Positions 10,214 through 19,476 of a DNA stretch of 64,000 nucleotides are shown piece by piece. The DNA is from an uncultured Granulosicoccus sp. (GTDB lineage Bacteria; Pseudomonadota; Gammaproteobacteria; Granulosicoccales; Granulosicoccaceae), in the NCBI GenBank assembly GCA_947495035.1, contig CANLXI010000009.1, positions 147,256-211,255 on the forward strand, in the 5' to 3' direction. The translations under genes and the position numbers were made by a program. Below the pieces are notes generated by a model. That model saw only the letters and a list, made by a program, of their open reading frames with translations. It made no database searches and had not been told where the DNA came from. How positions within the stretch are numbered: position 1 is the stretch's first letter; each line of letters begins with the position of its first letter.

Positions 10214-10242
10214 TTGACCCCGACAAAACACTTCCATAGAAT
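10214..10242 (+). promoter_or_regulatory. Promoter of tRNA-Val
   Basis: TTGACC (10214-10219) and TAGAAT (10237-10242) are 17 bases apart, followed by a GC-rich stretch (ACGCCCC). The mature tRNA starts at 10256. This is a near-consensus sigma-70 promoter. Confidence 0.8.
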
Positions 10243-10255
10243 ACGCCCCAACGGC

Positions 10256-10332
10256 AGGCGCGTAGCTCAGTTGGTTAGAGCATCACCTTGACATGGTGGG
10301 GGTCGTTGGTTCGAATCCAATCGCGCCTACCA
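10256..10332 (+). tRNA. tRNA-Val (anticodon GAC)
   Basis: The acceptor AGGCGCG (10256-10262) pairs with CGCGCCT (10322-10328), followed by A and encoded CCA. The anticodon arm ACCTTGACATGGT carries GAC. The D arm TAGCTCAGTTGGTTAGAGCA and T arm GTTCGAATC are standard. It lies 56 bases upstream of purB, and I see no terminator between them, so purB could be co-transcribed. Confidence 0.97.
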
Positions 10333-10355
10333 ATATCCCTTCAAGAACGTTGTGA

Positions 10356-11753
<1,398 letters not shown>

Positions 11754-11866
11754 CGCATCAAGCGGCCTCGGCAGTGATCGCCTGCACGTCCGCCCTCAAC
11801 GTTCAGTCATCGATTTCCACTGCCTGGCCATCTGGACGGGCAACGTCAATCTCAGGATGAACCGTC

Positions 11867-13060
11867 ATGAATCACGCCCGTATCCAGTGGCCAGATGAGC
11901 TTGACGAAGCGCGTTTCCTGGCAGAGTACTGGCAGAAGAAGCCGCTACTGATCCGACAGGCTCTGCCATCATTCGACACGCCTCTGCCGGCAGACGAACT
12001 GGCGGGATTGTCGCTGGAGCCCGAAACGACACCGCGTCTGATCACTCGCGATACCAGTGGCGCCTATCATCTGGAGCACGGGCCTTTCGAAGCGGAACGC
12101 TTCGAGACGCTGACAGGCAATGACTGGTCTTTGCTGGTGACCGATGTCGACAAACACCTACCGGAACTTGCCGCTTACCTGCAACCATTCAACTTCCTGC
12201 CCAGCTGGCGCATCGATGACCTGATGGTCAGCTATGCGCCACCCGGGGCGTCGGTTGGCGCTCATATCGATGAATATGACGTCTTTCTCCTGCAGGCGAG
12301 TGGTTCTCGACGTTGGTCCATCGACCAGCATGCCAACCGCTCCAGCGCCTTGCTGCCCGATTCCGAATTGCGCATCCTCGCCGATTTCCATGCCAGCGAC
12401 AGCTGGGAGCTGCTACCGGGCGACCTGTTGTACCTGCCACCGGGCGTTCCTCATCACGGTGTAGCCTGTGCAGAACCCTGTACTACCTGGTCGATCGGAT
12501 TCAGAGCGCCCACCCACGCCGATTTCGTGATGCGACTGGCGGAGATGATTGCCGAAGGTCTGCCGCAACAGCGTTACACCGATCACATCACGAGGCCCGC
12601 CCTGCCCGGAGAAATCGACGCCGAGGCACTGCAACGTTTTGCCCGGATATGGCACGAGGCGCTCAAGCAGGACAGTGAGGTTCTGGCAGATCTGACAGGC
12701 CGCTTTCTGACCGAATCGGTGAATGTCACGCAAGTATCGGACAATGACGTACCACAGACCGAGGCATCCGAATGCCGATTCTGGATGCTATCCCCGTTCA
12801 GCCGTGTGGCGTGGCGACGGTCATTGGATCAGGCATCCGCGGCGGTAACCCTGTACATCGATGGTGAGACTCATGCCTGCAGCCAGGATCTCGCCATGCA
12901 ACTGGCAACACCCGGTCATTGCCTCGAACTGAATCGGGAAACGCATGAGGCGCAGGATCACGAATTACTGCAACAACTGGTGCACTCCGGGGTGCTGATT
13001 GCCGCCGAACAGGACGAACAGGACGAACAGGACGAACAGGACGAACAGGACGAACAATAG
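11867..13060 (+). CDS. roxA: Ribosomal oxygenase RoxA/YcfD-like cupin (L16 arginine hydroxylase)
   Basis: This 397-residue JmjC-type cupin resembles the Fe(II)/2-oxoglutarate oxygenase YcfD, which hydroxylates an arginine of ribosomal protein L16. The metal triad is visible: HID (His about 134, Asp about 136) in VGAHIDEYDVFLLQ, and the distal His at about 196 in LPPGVPHHGVA. The N-terminal FLAEYWQKKPLLIRQALP is typical, and a winged-helix C-terminal domain follows. The tail is odd: five exact 9-base units encode repeated EQD and make an acidic end that family members do not normally have. The gene follows purB by 113 bases. Confidence 0.92.
   Translation: MNHARIQWPDELDEARFLAEYWQKKPLLIRQALPSFDTPLPADELAGLSLEPETTPRLITRDTSGAYHLEHGPFEAERFETLTGNDWSLLVTDVDKHLPELAAYLQPFNFLPSWRIDDLMVSYAPPGASVGAHIDEYDVFLLQASGSRRWSIDQHANRSSALLPDSELRILADFHASDSWELLPGDLLYLPPGVPHHGVACAEPCTTWSIGFRAPTHADFVMRLAEMIAEGLPQQRYTDHITRPALPGEIDAEALQRFARIWHEALKQDSEVLADLTGRFLTESVNVTQVSDNDVPQTEASECRFWMLSPFSRVAWRRSLDQASAAVTLYIDGETHACSQDLAMQLATPGHCLELNRETHEAQDHELLQQLVHSGVLIAAEQDEQDEQDEQDEQDEQ
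13007..13057 (+). repeat. In-frame 9-base tandem repeat at the end of roxA
   Basis: Five perfect copies of GAACAGGAC (13007-13051) and a partial sixth (GAACAA) sit just before the TAG stop. Each unit encodes Glu-Gln-Asp, so copy-number changes keep the frame and only alter the length of the acidic tail. Confidence 0.95.
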
Positions 13061-13107
13061 CGTATGACGTTCGGCATCTCGGCACCAGGCCAACTCGGCA
13101 TTGCGCC

Positions 13108-13500
13108 TCAGGACGCCATGCCACCCAGAGCAGGCCGCTGTGAAAGTGTTGCGATGCAGGCAATCAGATCCGCCGACTTGAACGGTTTTTCGAAATAGTC
13201 GATGGCACCGGCCATCATCGCCTCGCTGCGCAGCCCGGGCTGCTTGCTGGCTGTCATGATGATATTCATGACGGAGGCTGTGCGTACATTGCTGGTGAAT
13301 CCCCCCATGACTTCGAAACCCGTGCCGTCCGGCAGGTTGAAATCGATCAGGGCGATATCCGGCGGTTGCTGCCCTGCCTCGCGAAAGGCTGCGGCCTTGT
13401 CATTGACGACGGCAACCTGGAATCCTTCTGCCTGCAAACGGATCTTCAAGGCAAGAGCAATGTACTTGTCATCTTCTACAAGCAGTATTCGCTTTCCCAT
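13108..13500 (-). CDS. Stand-alone CheY-like receiver protein
   Basis: The 130-residue product is a single receiver domain without an output domain. The acidic pocket is VEDD (Asp10, Asp11), the phosphoacceptor Asp53 lies in DIALIDFNLPDG, and the conserved Thr83 and Lys105 (FEKPF) are present, so it should be phosphorylatable. The same residues occupy the same positions in the receiver at 13918-14283, which points to a duplication. It lies 69 bases after the 115-residue gene and is probably the last gene of a three-gene operon. Its kinase and target are unknown. Confidence 0.9.
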   Translation of the reverse strand: MGKRILLVEDDKYIALALKIRLQAEGFQVAVVNDKAAAFREAGQQPPDIALIDFNLPDGTGFEVMGGFTSNVRTASVMNIIMTASKQPGLRSEAMMAGAIDYFEKPFKSADLIACIATLSQRPALGGMAS

Positions 13501-13569
13501 CTGTGTTCTCTGGTAAATGTTCCGGACGTCGCAAGGCCGATCCTGATTCTTCGAGTGCGATTCGGCAAA

Positions 13570-13917
13570 TCAGTCACTGGGGGTGGCAGCATCGCCGCCC
13601 GCCCTTGCCGGGATGACGTCGCGCACCATCGTCGACAGCAGCCTGGACAGCCTGTCGGACGACAGTTGCAACATCGGCATGCACTGCTCTACATCTTCGA
13701 CCAGTAGTTCGTTGACCTGCTGCTTCAGCCCTTCCACATCGCAGCTGGATTTCTCACCATGCTCTCCCTCCCCCGCCGGTACCAGGCATTGCAGCACTTC
13801 GGTCAATTGCACGAGCGAATCCTGCACCTCCTTGTGCAGACCCGAATGGTTCAGCATGGCCGCACGTATATCGTGAAGCAGGATCGCATGTTCCTCAGAG
13901 TGCAACATCGGAGTCAC
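13570..13917 (-). CDS. 115-residue helical protein with an HDIR motif, between two receivers
   Basis: I do not recognise a family with certainty. Residues 14-20 read LHDIRAA, within a long amphipathic helix. This resembles the H-box of histidine kinase dimerisation domains (HDLR.P), but the proline is missing and there is no ATP-binding domain. A second helical segment (about 62-100) follows a Gly/Glu-rich linker, so a two-helix hairpin is plausible. The stop of the upstream receiver gene directly abuts its ATG at 13917, so the genes are coupled. It may be a phosphotransfer or receiver-binding partner; this is inference from position and one motif. Confidence 0.75.
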   Translation of the reverse strand: MTPMLHSEEHAILLHDIRAAMLNHSGLHKEVQDSLVQLTEVLQCLVPAGEGEHGEKSSCDVEGLKQQVNELLVEDVEQCMPMLQLSSDRLSRLLSTMVRDVIPARAGGDAATPSD

Positions 13918-14283
13918 TCAATGGGTGAACTTGTCGATGGCTTCCACCAACTGCGCAGCCTGGAAGGGCTTTTCCAGATAGGCACTTTCTCCGTAACTTG
14001 CCGCTCGCCGACGCATTTCCGGATCCTTGCTGGCCGTGATGAAAATGATCGGAGTGATTCCCAGATTTGCCGACGCTCGTAAGCGGTCAGCCACGACGAA
14101 GCCATTGCCACCGGGCAGATTGATATCCAGCAGGATGACTTCAGGCTGGCAGCGAACCGCAGCCTTCATGGCATAGACGGCATCGGCGGCAGAATCCACC
14201 TTGTACCCCATGGCCTGCAGTCGCAGCGACAGGGCCATGGTGATTTTCTTGTCATCTTCAACGAGCAGGATGGTTTGTGTCAT
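13918..14283 (-). CDS. Stand-alone CheY-like receiver protein, first gene of the trio
   Basis: This single receiver domain of 121 residues has Asp10/Asp11 (VEDDKK), phosphoacceptor Asp53 (VILLDINLPGGNG), Thr83 (ITASKDP) and Lys105 (LEKPF). It shares length and residue spacing with the receiver at 13108-13500, and both have TASK after the fourth strand. There is no DNA-binding or enzymatic output domain. It opens the receiver-HDIR-receiver operon. Upstream, a 344-base gap with a 7-base tandem repeat separates it from kdsB. Confidence 0.92.
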   Translation of the reverse strand: MTQTILLVEDDKKITMALSLRLQAMGYKVDSAADAVYAMKAAVRCQPEVILLDINLPGGNGFVVADRLRASANLGITPIIFITASKDPEMRRRAASYGESAYLEKPFQAAQLVEAIDKFTH

Positions 14284-14527
14284 TTTTATTCTTCTGTCGT
14301 AGCCGACTCAATTGCGCAACAACGCTTGGGATGGCTAACGGCAGAGACACTCAGGCTCCTGAGCACGGTATTCGGTCAGGTCACGTTATCAACAAGTTAC
14401 TTGTTGGTTCTGGGAGCTGCCTCTCCGACTGGCTGTGAGCTGAATCCGGTTATCGCTCGACCACGCACGCCGCCACGGTGTTACCGCCACAGGTCACAGC
14501 AACAACTACGGACAGGCTGCAGGCACT

Positions 14528-14613
14528 CTGGCACCTGGCACCTGGCACCTGGCACCTGGCACCTGGCACCTGGCACCTGGCACCTGGCACCTGGCACTCG
14601 GGCACTCGGGCAC
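14528..14613 (+). repeat. Ten copies of a 7-base repeat, then two 8-base variants, in the kdsB-receiver gap
   Basis: CTGGCAC occurs ten times without a mismatch from 14528 to 14597, followed by two TCGGGCAC units (14598-14613). The stretch lies in the non-coding gap 14284-14627, about 245-330 bases upstream of the receiver gene start and 15 bases after the kdsB stop. Short frames run through it on both strands but resemble no protein. A 7-base unit number change would shift spacing by a fraction of a helical turn, so it could affect a promoter. I see nothing else clear in this gap. Confidence 0.95.
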
Positions 14614-14627
14614 TCTGGCCCATTCCC

Positions 14628-15410
14628 TCAGGGAGACTGGAAATGCGAAGCCAGCACAGGTTCGAGAACGGACACGTCATCGGGGTGATCGATGCCACGC
14701 GCACGACTAGGCTCTACCTGCCCTACATGAATCCTGCCGCCGTGAAAGAGCACTCTCAGTTGTTCGAGCTGCTCTTCCTGTTCCAGGGCACAGGCCTGCA
14801 GCGCGTGATAGTTCAGCAGATAGCCGCAGCGATAGGCGTACAGGCCGATGTGCAGGAACGAGGCCGGGAAGCTGTCGACAGCGGCTCCCGCTGCCGTGCT
14901 CAGATCTCGACGCACTGGAATGGATGCACGACTGAAATACAGGGCCATGTCTCGACTGTCTCGCACCACCTTGACCCGGTTGACGTCACGATAATCCTGC
15001 ATGTCCTCGATCGGCATGCACAGGGTGGCCATGTCGGCATCTCTCACCCGTTCGAGATTGGCGGCCAGCATGTCCAGATGATGGGCTGGCGTAGCCGGTT
15101 CATCACCTTGCAGACCGACGATCAGTCGGTCATGTTGCCAGTGCCTGCTGCGGGCGACCTCGGCAATGCGATCCGTACCGCTGGGGTGTTCCCTGTCAGT
15201 CATCTGCACATCGACACCCGCATCGGCACAGACCGAGAAAATGCGTTCATCATCCGTTGCAACGACCACCGATTCGGCTGCCGATTCACGCGCTCTGGCC
15301 ACCGTATGCAGGATCATCGGCTTGCCGTTCAGCAAATGCAGCGGTTTTCCCGGAAAGCGGCTGGATGCATATCGGGCGGGAATGACAATGGTATAGGCCA
15401 GCTCGTTCAT
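14628..15410 (-). CDS. kdsB: 3-deoxy-manno-octulosonate cytidylyltransferase
   Basis: KdsB activates KDO as CMP-KDO for attachment to lipid A. The 260-residue protein has the nucleotidyltransferase start IVIPARYASSRFPGKPL (about 9-25), ATDDERI, HPSGTDRIAE and LQGDEPAT (about 98-105), plus SRASIPVRRD later on. The ATG overlaps the lpxK stop by four bases (ATGA). It is the last gene of the comEC-exbB-exbD-msbA-lpxK-kdsB series. No intrinsic terminator is visible after it. Confidence 0.97.
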   Translation of the reverse strand: MNELAYTIVIPARYASSRFPGKPLHLLNGKPMILHTVARARESAAESVVVATDDERIFSVCADAGVDVQMTDREHPSGTDRIAEVARSRHWQHDRLIVGLQGDEPATPAHHLDMLAANLERVRDADMATLCMPIEDMQDYRDVNRVKVVRDSRDMALYFSRASIPVRRDLSTAAGAAVDSFPASFLHIGLYAYRCGYLLNYHALQACALEQEEQLEQLRVLFHGGRIHVGQVEPSRARGIDHPDDVSVLEPVLASHFQSP

Positions 15411-16513
15411 CTACCGGAGAATCCTCTGCAATGTGGTGTCAGGCAATCGGTCTGTCGGGACTGACGCAATGTTCGCTCCAACGCATCGATTGCCCTGGCC
15501 AGCTCATCGTTCAACTGTATCTGCACAGCAACTTCATGGACCTTGTCAGTCAGGCCGGTCATGGCCTGCAATTTGACGGCATCCTTCGACGTGATCAATA
15601 CCGGATCATCATCATCAAAGGATAGATCATCCAGCGTGAATCGATGATGATCCGGCAAGGGATGGGCGTCGACCTGCAGCCCACAGGCTGCCAGACTGTC
15701 AAAGAAGCGCTGGGGGTTGCCGATACCCGCCACGGCATGCACGCGGCGCCCGACCATCGAGGCCATGTCGACGCACTGCCCGGAACTCAACTGGCGCAAT
15801 CGGCCCGGCAGTAACTGAAAAGTCTGATTCTGCACCTCACCGTCAACGTGGCGTCCGAAAACCTTCTGCAGCGACCGGTGCAGCCAGTCGTCTGCCGGCT
15901 CCTTGCCAGTGAACGGAGCCTGTATCGCGATCAGATCGGCTGCGGCCAATCGCGACGGGGGTTCACGCAAGGGGCCGGCCGGCATGAGCCAACGGTTTCC
16001 CAGGCCGCGCACGCCATCGATCACCACGATATCGGCCACACGCTCCATGCGCAGATGCTGCAGCCCATCATCGGAAAAGACCACATCCGCATCGGTATCC
16101 CTGACGATACGCGCAACCGCCGCCGCTCGATCAACACAGACGCAGACCGGCACCGCGCACTGCTGATACAGCATGACCGGCTCATCCCCTGCCGTGCTCG
16201 GCGTATCCTCGTCCGTCAGCAAGTGCGGCTGTTCGTATCGCGGACCACCATAGCCGCGACTGACAATGGCTGGCTTCCAGCCCGCCTGCCGGAACCGGGA
16301 CACCAGCTCAGCGCAAAGCGGCGTCTTGCCGGTACCGCCAACCGACAGATTACCGACGACGATAACCGGCAGTCGGGATGGCACCGTACGCAGCACGCCC
16401 AGGCGATACAGCAGTCGGCGCCCACGCAGAAGCCAGGAAAAGAGCCACGATATCGGCCACAGGACACAGGCTCGCCAGCTACGCAGCTGCCAGAATCGTG
16501 GCAATGACTTCAT
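15407..16513 (-). CDS. lpxK: Tetraacyldisaccharide 4'-kinase
   Basis: LpxK phosphorylates the 4' position of the lipid A disaccharide at the inner face of the cytoplasmic membrane. The 368 residues include a hydrophobic N-terminal anchor (about 13-30) and the family P-loop GNLSVGGTGKTP at 54-65, then SRGYGG, GDEPVML and the DDGLQHLRM signature. The end carries a short Cys-containing tail not needed for the core. It lies 20 bases after msbA and overlaps kdsB by four bases, so lipid A phosphorylation, export and KDO activation are co-expressed. Confidence 0.97.
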   Translation of the reverse strand: MKSLPRFWQLRSWRACVLWPISWLFSWLLRGRRLLYRLGVLRTVPSRLPVIVVGNLSVGGTGKTPLCAELVSRFRQAGWKPAIVSRGYGGPRYEQPHLLTDEDTPSTAGDEPVMLYQQCAVPVCVCVDRAAAVARIVRDTDADVVFSDDGLQHLRMERVADIVVIDGVRGLGNRWLMPAGPLREPPSRLAAADLIAIQAPFTGKEPADDWLHRSLQKVFGRHVDGEVQNQTFQLLPGRLRQLSSGQCVDMASMVGRRVHAVAGIGNPQRFFDSLAACGLQVDAHPLPDHHRFTLDDLSFDDDDPVLITSKDAVKLQAMTGLTDKVHEVAVQIQLNDELARAIDALERTLRQSRQTDCLTPHCRGFSGR

Positions 16514-16533
16514 GCGCCGGAGAATCGCCTAGT

Positions 16534-18297
16534 TCAACGAAACTGCAATTGATGCAGCTTGTAGTAATGCAATTTGCGCGCCAGCAGTTCCTGATGATTG
16601 CCTACCTCGACAATCTCGCCATGATCCATCACCACGATGCGATCAGCCTGTTCGATGGTCGACAGGCGATGAGCGATGACCAGCGTCGTCCGGCCTGCCA
16701 TCAAAGCGTCCAGCCCCTGCTGAACCTTGCGTTCCGATTCGGTATCCAGGGCCGAAGTGGCTTCGTCGAGAATCAGGATCGGTGCATTCTTCAACAGGGC
16801 TCTGGCAATGGCAACACGCTGCTTCTGACCTCCCGAGAGCATCACGCCATTTTCCCCGACCATGGTTTCATAGCCATCCGGCAAACGTGAAATGAAGTCG
16901 TGTGCATGAGCGGCCTTGCAGGCGGCATGCAAGGCCTGCTCGTCGATCGAGTCACGACTGCCGTAGGCGATATTGCTGGCAATCGTGTCATTGAACAGCA
17001 TGACATCCTGGCTGACCGTGGCAATTCGGCTGCGCAGGGATTGCAGCGTATAATCGTCCACCGAATGACCATTGACCAGGACCTCCCCGCTTTCCAGCTC
17101 ATACAGCCGCGGCAGCAGATTGACCAGTGATGTCTTGCCACTGCCCGATTCACCCACGAATGCCACGGTCTCACCACTGTCGATCGCAAGACTGACATTG
17201 CGCAGCACCGACGGTTTGCCTTCCTGATACCGCAGACTGACATCACGGTACTCGATACGGCGTATGTCGGACTCCAGTTCGCGGGTGCCCAGATCGAGTT
17301 CCGACTCCAGATCCAGAATAGCAAACAGACTCTCGCCCGCCGCTATGCCTTTCTGAATCTGGCTGTTGAGTGTCGTCATGCGTTTCAATGGCGCGAACAG
17401 CAGCAGCATGGCGGTGATGAACGACATGAAACTGCCCACGGAGATGCGATCGGCAACCTCTCCACTGGAGGCGATATAGACGATGACGGCCAGTGCCAGC
17501 GCTACCAGCAGTTGCACGATCGGCTCGTTCATGGCCTTGACCACGGTCTCCTTCATGTTGAAGGCACGATTGCGTTCATTGGCCAGCTGGAAGGCCTGCA
17601 TCTCTTCTTCCTGACCACCGAAGATCTTGATCACTCGTGCACCTTCCACTGCTTCCTGAATCACGTGGCTGACATCCCCCATCGATCCCTGGATGCTGCG
17701 ACTGATTGCACGGAACTGTCGACTGACGCGCGACACGATGATGCCGATGATCGGTCCGATCACCAGAAAGGCCAGTGACAACTGCCAGCTCTGGTAGAAC
17801 ATGAGTCCGAACAGGCCGATGGCAGTCAGACTGTCGCGCACCATGACGGTCAGAGAGCTGCTGGCCGCATTGGCAACCATCTGGCTGTTGAAGGTGATGC
17901 GCGAGATCAGTTCACCGGATGAGGCCTTGTCATAGAACGAGGTTGGCAGTGTCAGATACTTTTCGAATATCTCGCCGCGCAATTGCTTGATGACGCGCCA
18001 GCCTATCCAGGCGATGTAGTAGGTCGAGGCAAAGCCGGCGATACCGCGCAGTACAAAGATGCCGATGATCATCAGGGGCACCAGCAGAATGGCCTGCTGA
18101 TCCTGTTCCACGAAGCTGCCATCGAGCATCGGCTTCATCAGGGCAGCAAAGGCAGTATCGGTGACTGCGTAGCCCACCATGCCGATCACGGCAATGGCAA
18201 ATTCCCGGCGATACGGCTTGACGTAACGGAGCAGCCGACCATAGGTTTCCTTGCCGGCGACCGCCGGTTCCATCGCCACTAGTTGCCCGTCATGCAC
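16534..18297 (-). CDS. msbA: Lipid A export ATP-binding/permease protein MsbA
   Basis: MsbA flips core-lipid A across the inner membrane. The 587-residue half-transporter has six membrane helices in the first 330 residues and then an ABC domain: Walker A GESGSGKTS at about 379-387, signature LSGGQKQRVAIARAL, and Walker B ILILDEATSALD. The neighbours lpxK and kdsB support lipid A rather than drug export. The chosen ATG at 18297 has a weak ribosome-binding site; an ATG eight codons later (EPAVAGKETYG) is possible. A 136-base gap separates it from exbD. Confidence 0.95.
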   Translation of the reverse strand: MHDGQLVAMEPAVAGKETYGRLLRYVKPYRREFAIAVIGMVGYAVTDTAFAALMKPMLDGSFVEQDQQAILLVPLMIIGIFVLRGIAGFASTYYIAWIGWRVIKQLRGEIFEKYLTLPTSFYDKASSGELISRITFNSQMVANAASSSLTVMVRDSLTAIGLFGLMFYQSWQLSLAFLVIGPIIGIIVSRVSRQFRAISRSIQGSMGDVSHVIQEAVEGARVIKIFGGQEEEMQAFQLANERNRAFNMKETVVKAMNEPIVQLLVALALAVIVYIASSGEVADRISVGSFMSFITAMLLLFAPLKRMTTLNSQIQKGIAAGESLFAILDLESELDLGTRELESDIRRIEYRDVSLRYQEGKPSVLRNVSLAIDSGETVAFVGESGSGKTSLVNLLPRLYELESGEVLVNGHSVDDYTLQSLRSRIATVSQDVMLFNDTIASNIAYGSRDSIDEQALHAACKAAHAHDFISRLPDGYETMVGENGVMLSGGQKQRVAIARALLKNAPILILDEATSALDTESERKVQQGLDALMAGRTTLVIAHRLSTIEQADRIVVMDHGEIVEVGNHQELLARKLHYYKLHQLQFR

Positions 18298-18433
18298 TGA
18301 CCGGGAAATTCAGCCCTCCGGCTGGCTGTTGGAGATCGATGGATGCAAACTGAGGACATGACTGTTTCTTGAAATGCTGATGCGTGGTGCCTGACTATGG
18401 CAGCAAACAGGCGTAATCGCCAGTCCGTACTGA

Positions 18434-18850
18434 TCAATCGGCAGTACGTGACGTGGCAATCGACATTCTCAGCATCCCCAGTTGACCGGCAGCATCCATG
18501 GCAGTGACCACCGACTGATGAGGCGCCTGCGCATCCGCTCGTATCGTCAGTGGCAGATCACGCTTGCCTCCCGAGACCTCGTACAGGGCATTCTGCAGAC
18601 TGGCCACATCGGTCTTGACCAACTCCTGATCATTGATGAAATAGCGTCCCGCCGCGTTGATCACCACCTCGATGCGCTCCTCCGGCGCCTGCGTCTCGGT
18701 ATCGCTGGCACGTGGCAATTGCAGTGATATCTCCGACTCCTTCTGAAAGGTGGTCGACACCATGAAGAAGATCAGCAACAGGAACACAACGTCAATCAAG
18801 GGCGTGAGGTTGAGTTCCAGCTCCTCACGCGGTTCTCGCTTGAACTTCAT
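18434..18850 (-). CDS. exbD: ExbD/TolR-family biopolymer transport protein
   Basis: ExbD-type proteins form, with ExbB, a proton-driven motor that energises outer-membrane processes. The 138 residues have one membrane helix (about 15-37) with the key Asp20 in LNLTPLIDVVFLLLIFF, then a periplasmic domain. The ATG overlaps the exbB stop by four bases. There is no tonB in the window, so the third partner is not known. An ExbB/ExbD pair between comEC and msbA is conserved in many gammaproteobacteria; its exact role at this locus is unclear. Confidence 0.93.
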   Translation of the reverse strand: MKFKREPREELELNLTPLIDVVFLLLIFFMVSTTFQKESEISLQLPRASDTETQAPEERIEVVINAAGRYFINDQELVKTDVASLQNALYEVSGGKRDLPLTIRADAQAPHQSVVTAMDAAGQLGMLRMSIATSRTAD

Positions 18851-19476
18851 GCCTGAGTGACCCTTGCCTGCGCCTGACGCTTCTGCAGTACATCAACCAG
18901 CTTCAGGGATTCCTTTTCCATATCCACCACCAGACCATCGATGCGGCGGCGGAAGTATCGATGGAACATCAGCGTCGGAATGGCCACCATCAGGCCACCA
19001 GCCGTGGTGATCAAGGCCTGGGAGATACCGCCCGCCAACTGCGCCGGATTTCCGACACCGACGGTGGTGATGTTGGTGAAGACACTGATCATGCCTACCA
19101 CCGTGCCGAGCAATCCCAGCAATGGAGTCACGGCAGCGATGGTACCCAGGGCATTCAGATAGCGTTCCAGCTCATGCGCCACATGGCCGCCTACCTCTTC
19201 GATGGAAGCCTTCATGATTTCGCGATCATGCGTGCGGTTGTGCAAACCGGCCGCCAGTACTCGACCCAGTGGCGACCCCTGTTGGATCTCGCGAATCTTC
19301 TCCTCTGTCAACTGCCGGGTGCTGGCCATGCGCCATACGTCAGCGACCAGGTTGGCGGGCAGAACTCTTTCATTGCGCAACGAGAACAGTCGTTCTCCGA
19401 CAATGGCCAACGCGATTACCGAGCACGCAACAATGGGCAACATCAACCAGCCGCCCGCAGTGACTATTTCCCACAC
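18847..19476 (-). CDS. exbB: ExbB/TolQ/MotA-family proton channel protein
   Basis: This is the multi-helix partner of ExbD. The start is best placed at GTG 19476: AAGGA lies eight bases upstream and the product begins with WEIVTAGGWLMLPIVACS, the family's first helix. An ATG at 19518 would add 14 charged residues and a larger overlap. The 209 residues contain three membrane segments (about 5-30, 105-130, 145-170). The MotA/TolQ/ExbB signature is at about 115-170, with TPLLGLLGTVVGMI and ITTAGGLMVAIP. The start overlaps the comEC end by 13 bases. Confidence 0.93.
   Translation of the reverse strand: MWEIVTAGGWLMLPIVACSVIALAIVGERLFSLRNERVLPANLVADVWRMASTRQLTEEKIREIQQGSPLGRVLAAGLHNRTHDREIMKASIEEVGGHVAHELERYLNALGTIAAVTPLLGLLGTVVGMISVFTNITTVGVGNPAQLAGGISQALITTAGGLMVAIPTLMFHRYFRRRIDGLVVDMEKESLKLVDVLQKRQAQARVTQA

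Noticed and set aside
14275..15464. Plus-strand frames running through the 7-base repeat and into kdsB
   Set aside because: They translate the repeat as His-Leu-Ala-Pro-Gly-Thr-Trp runs and are antisense to kdsB; no protein resemblance.
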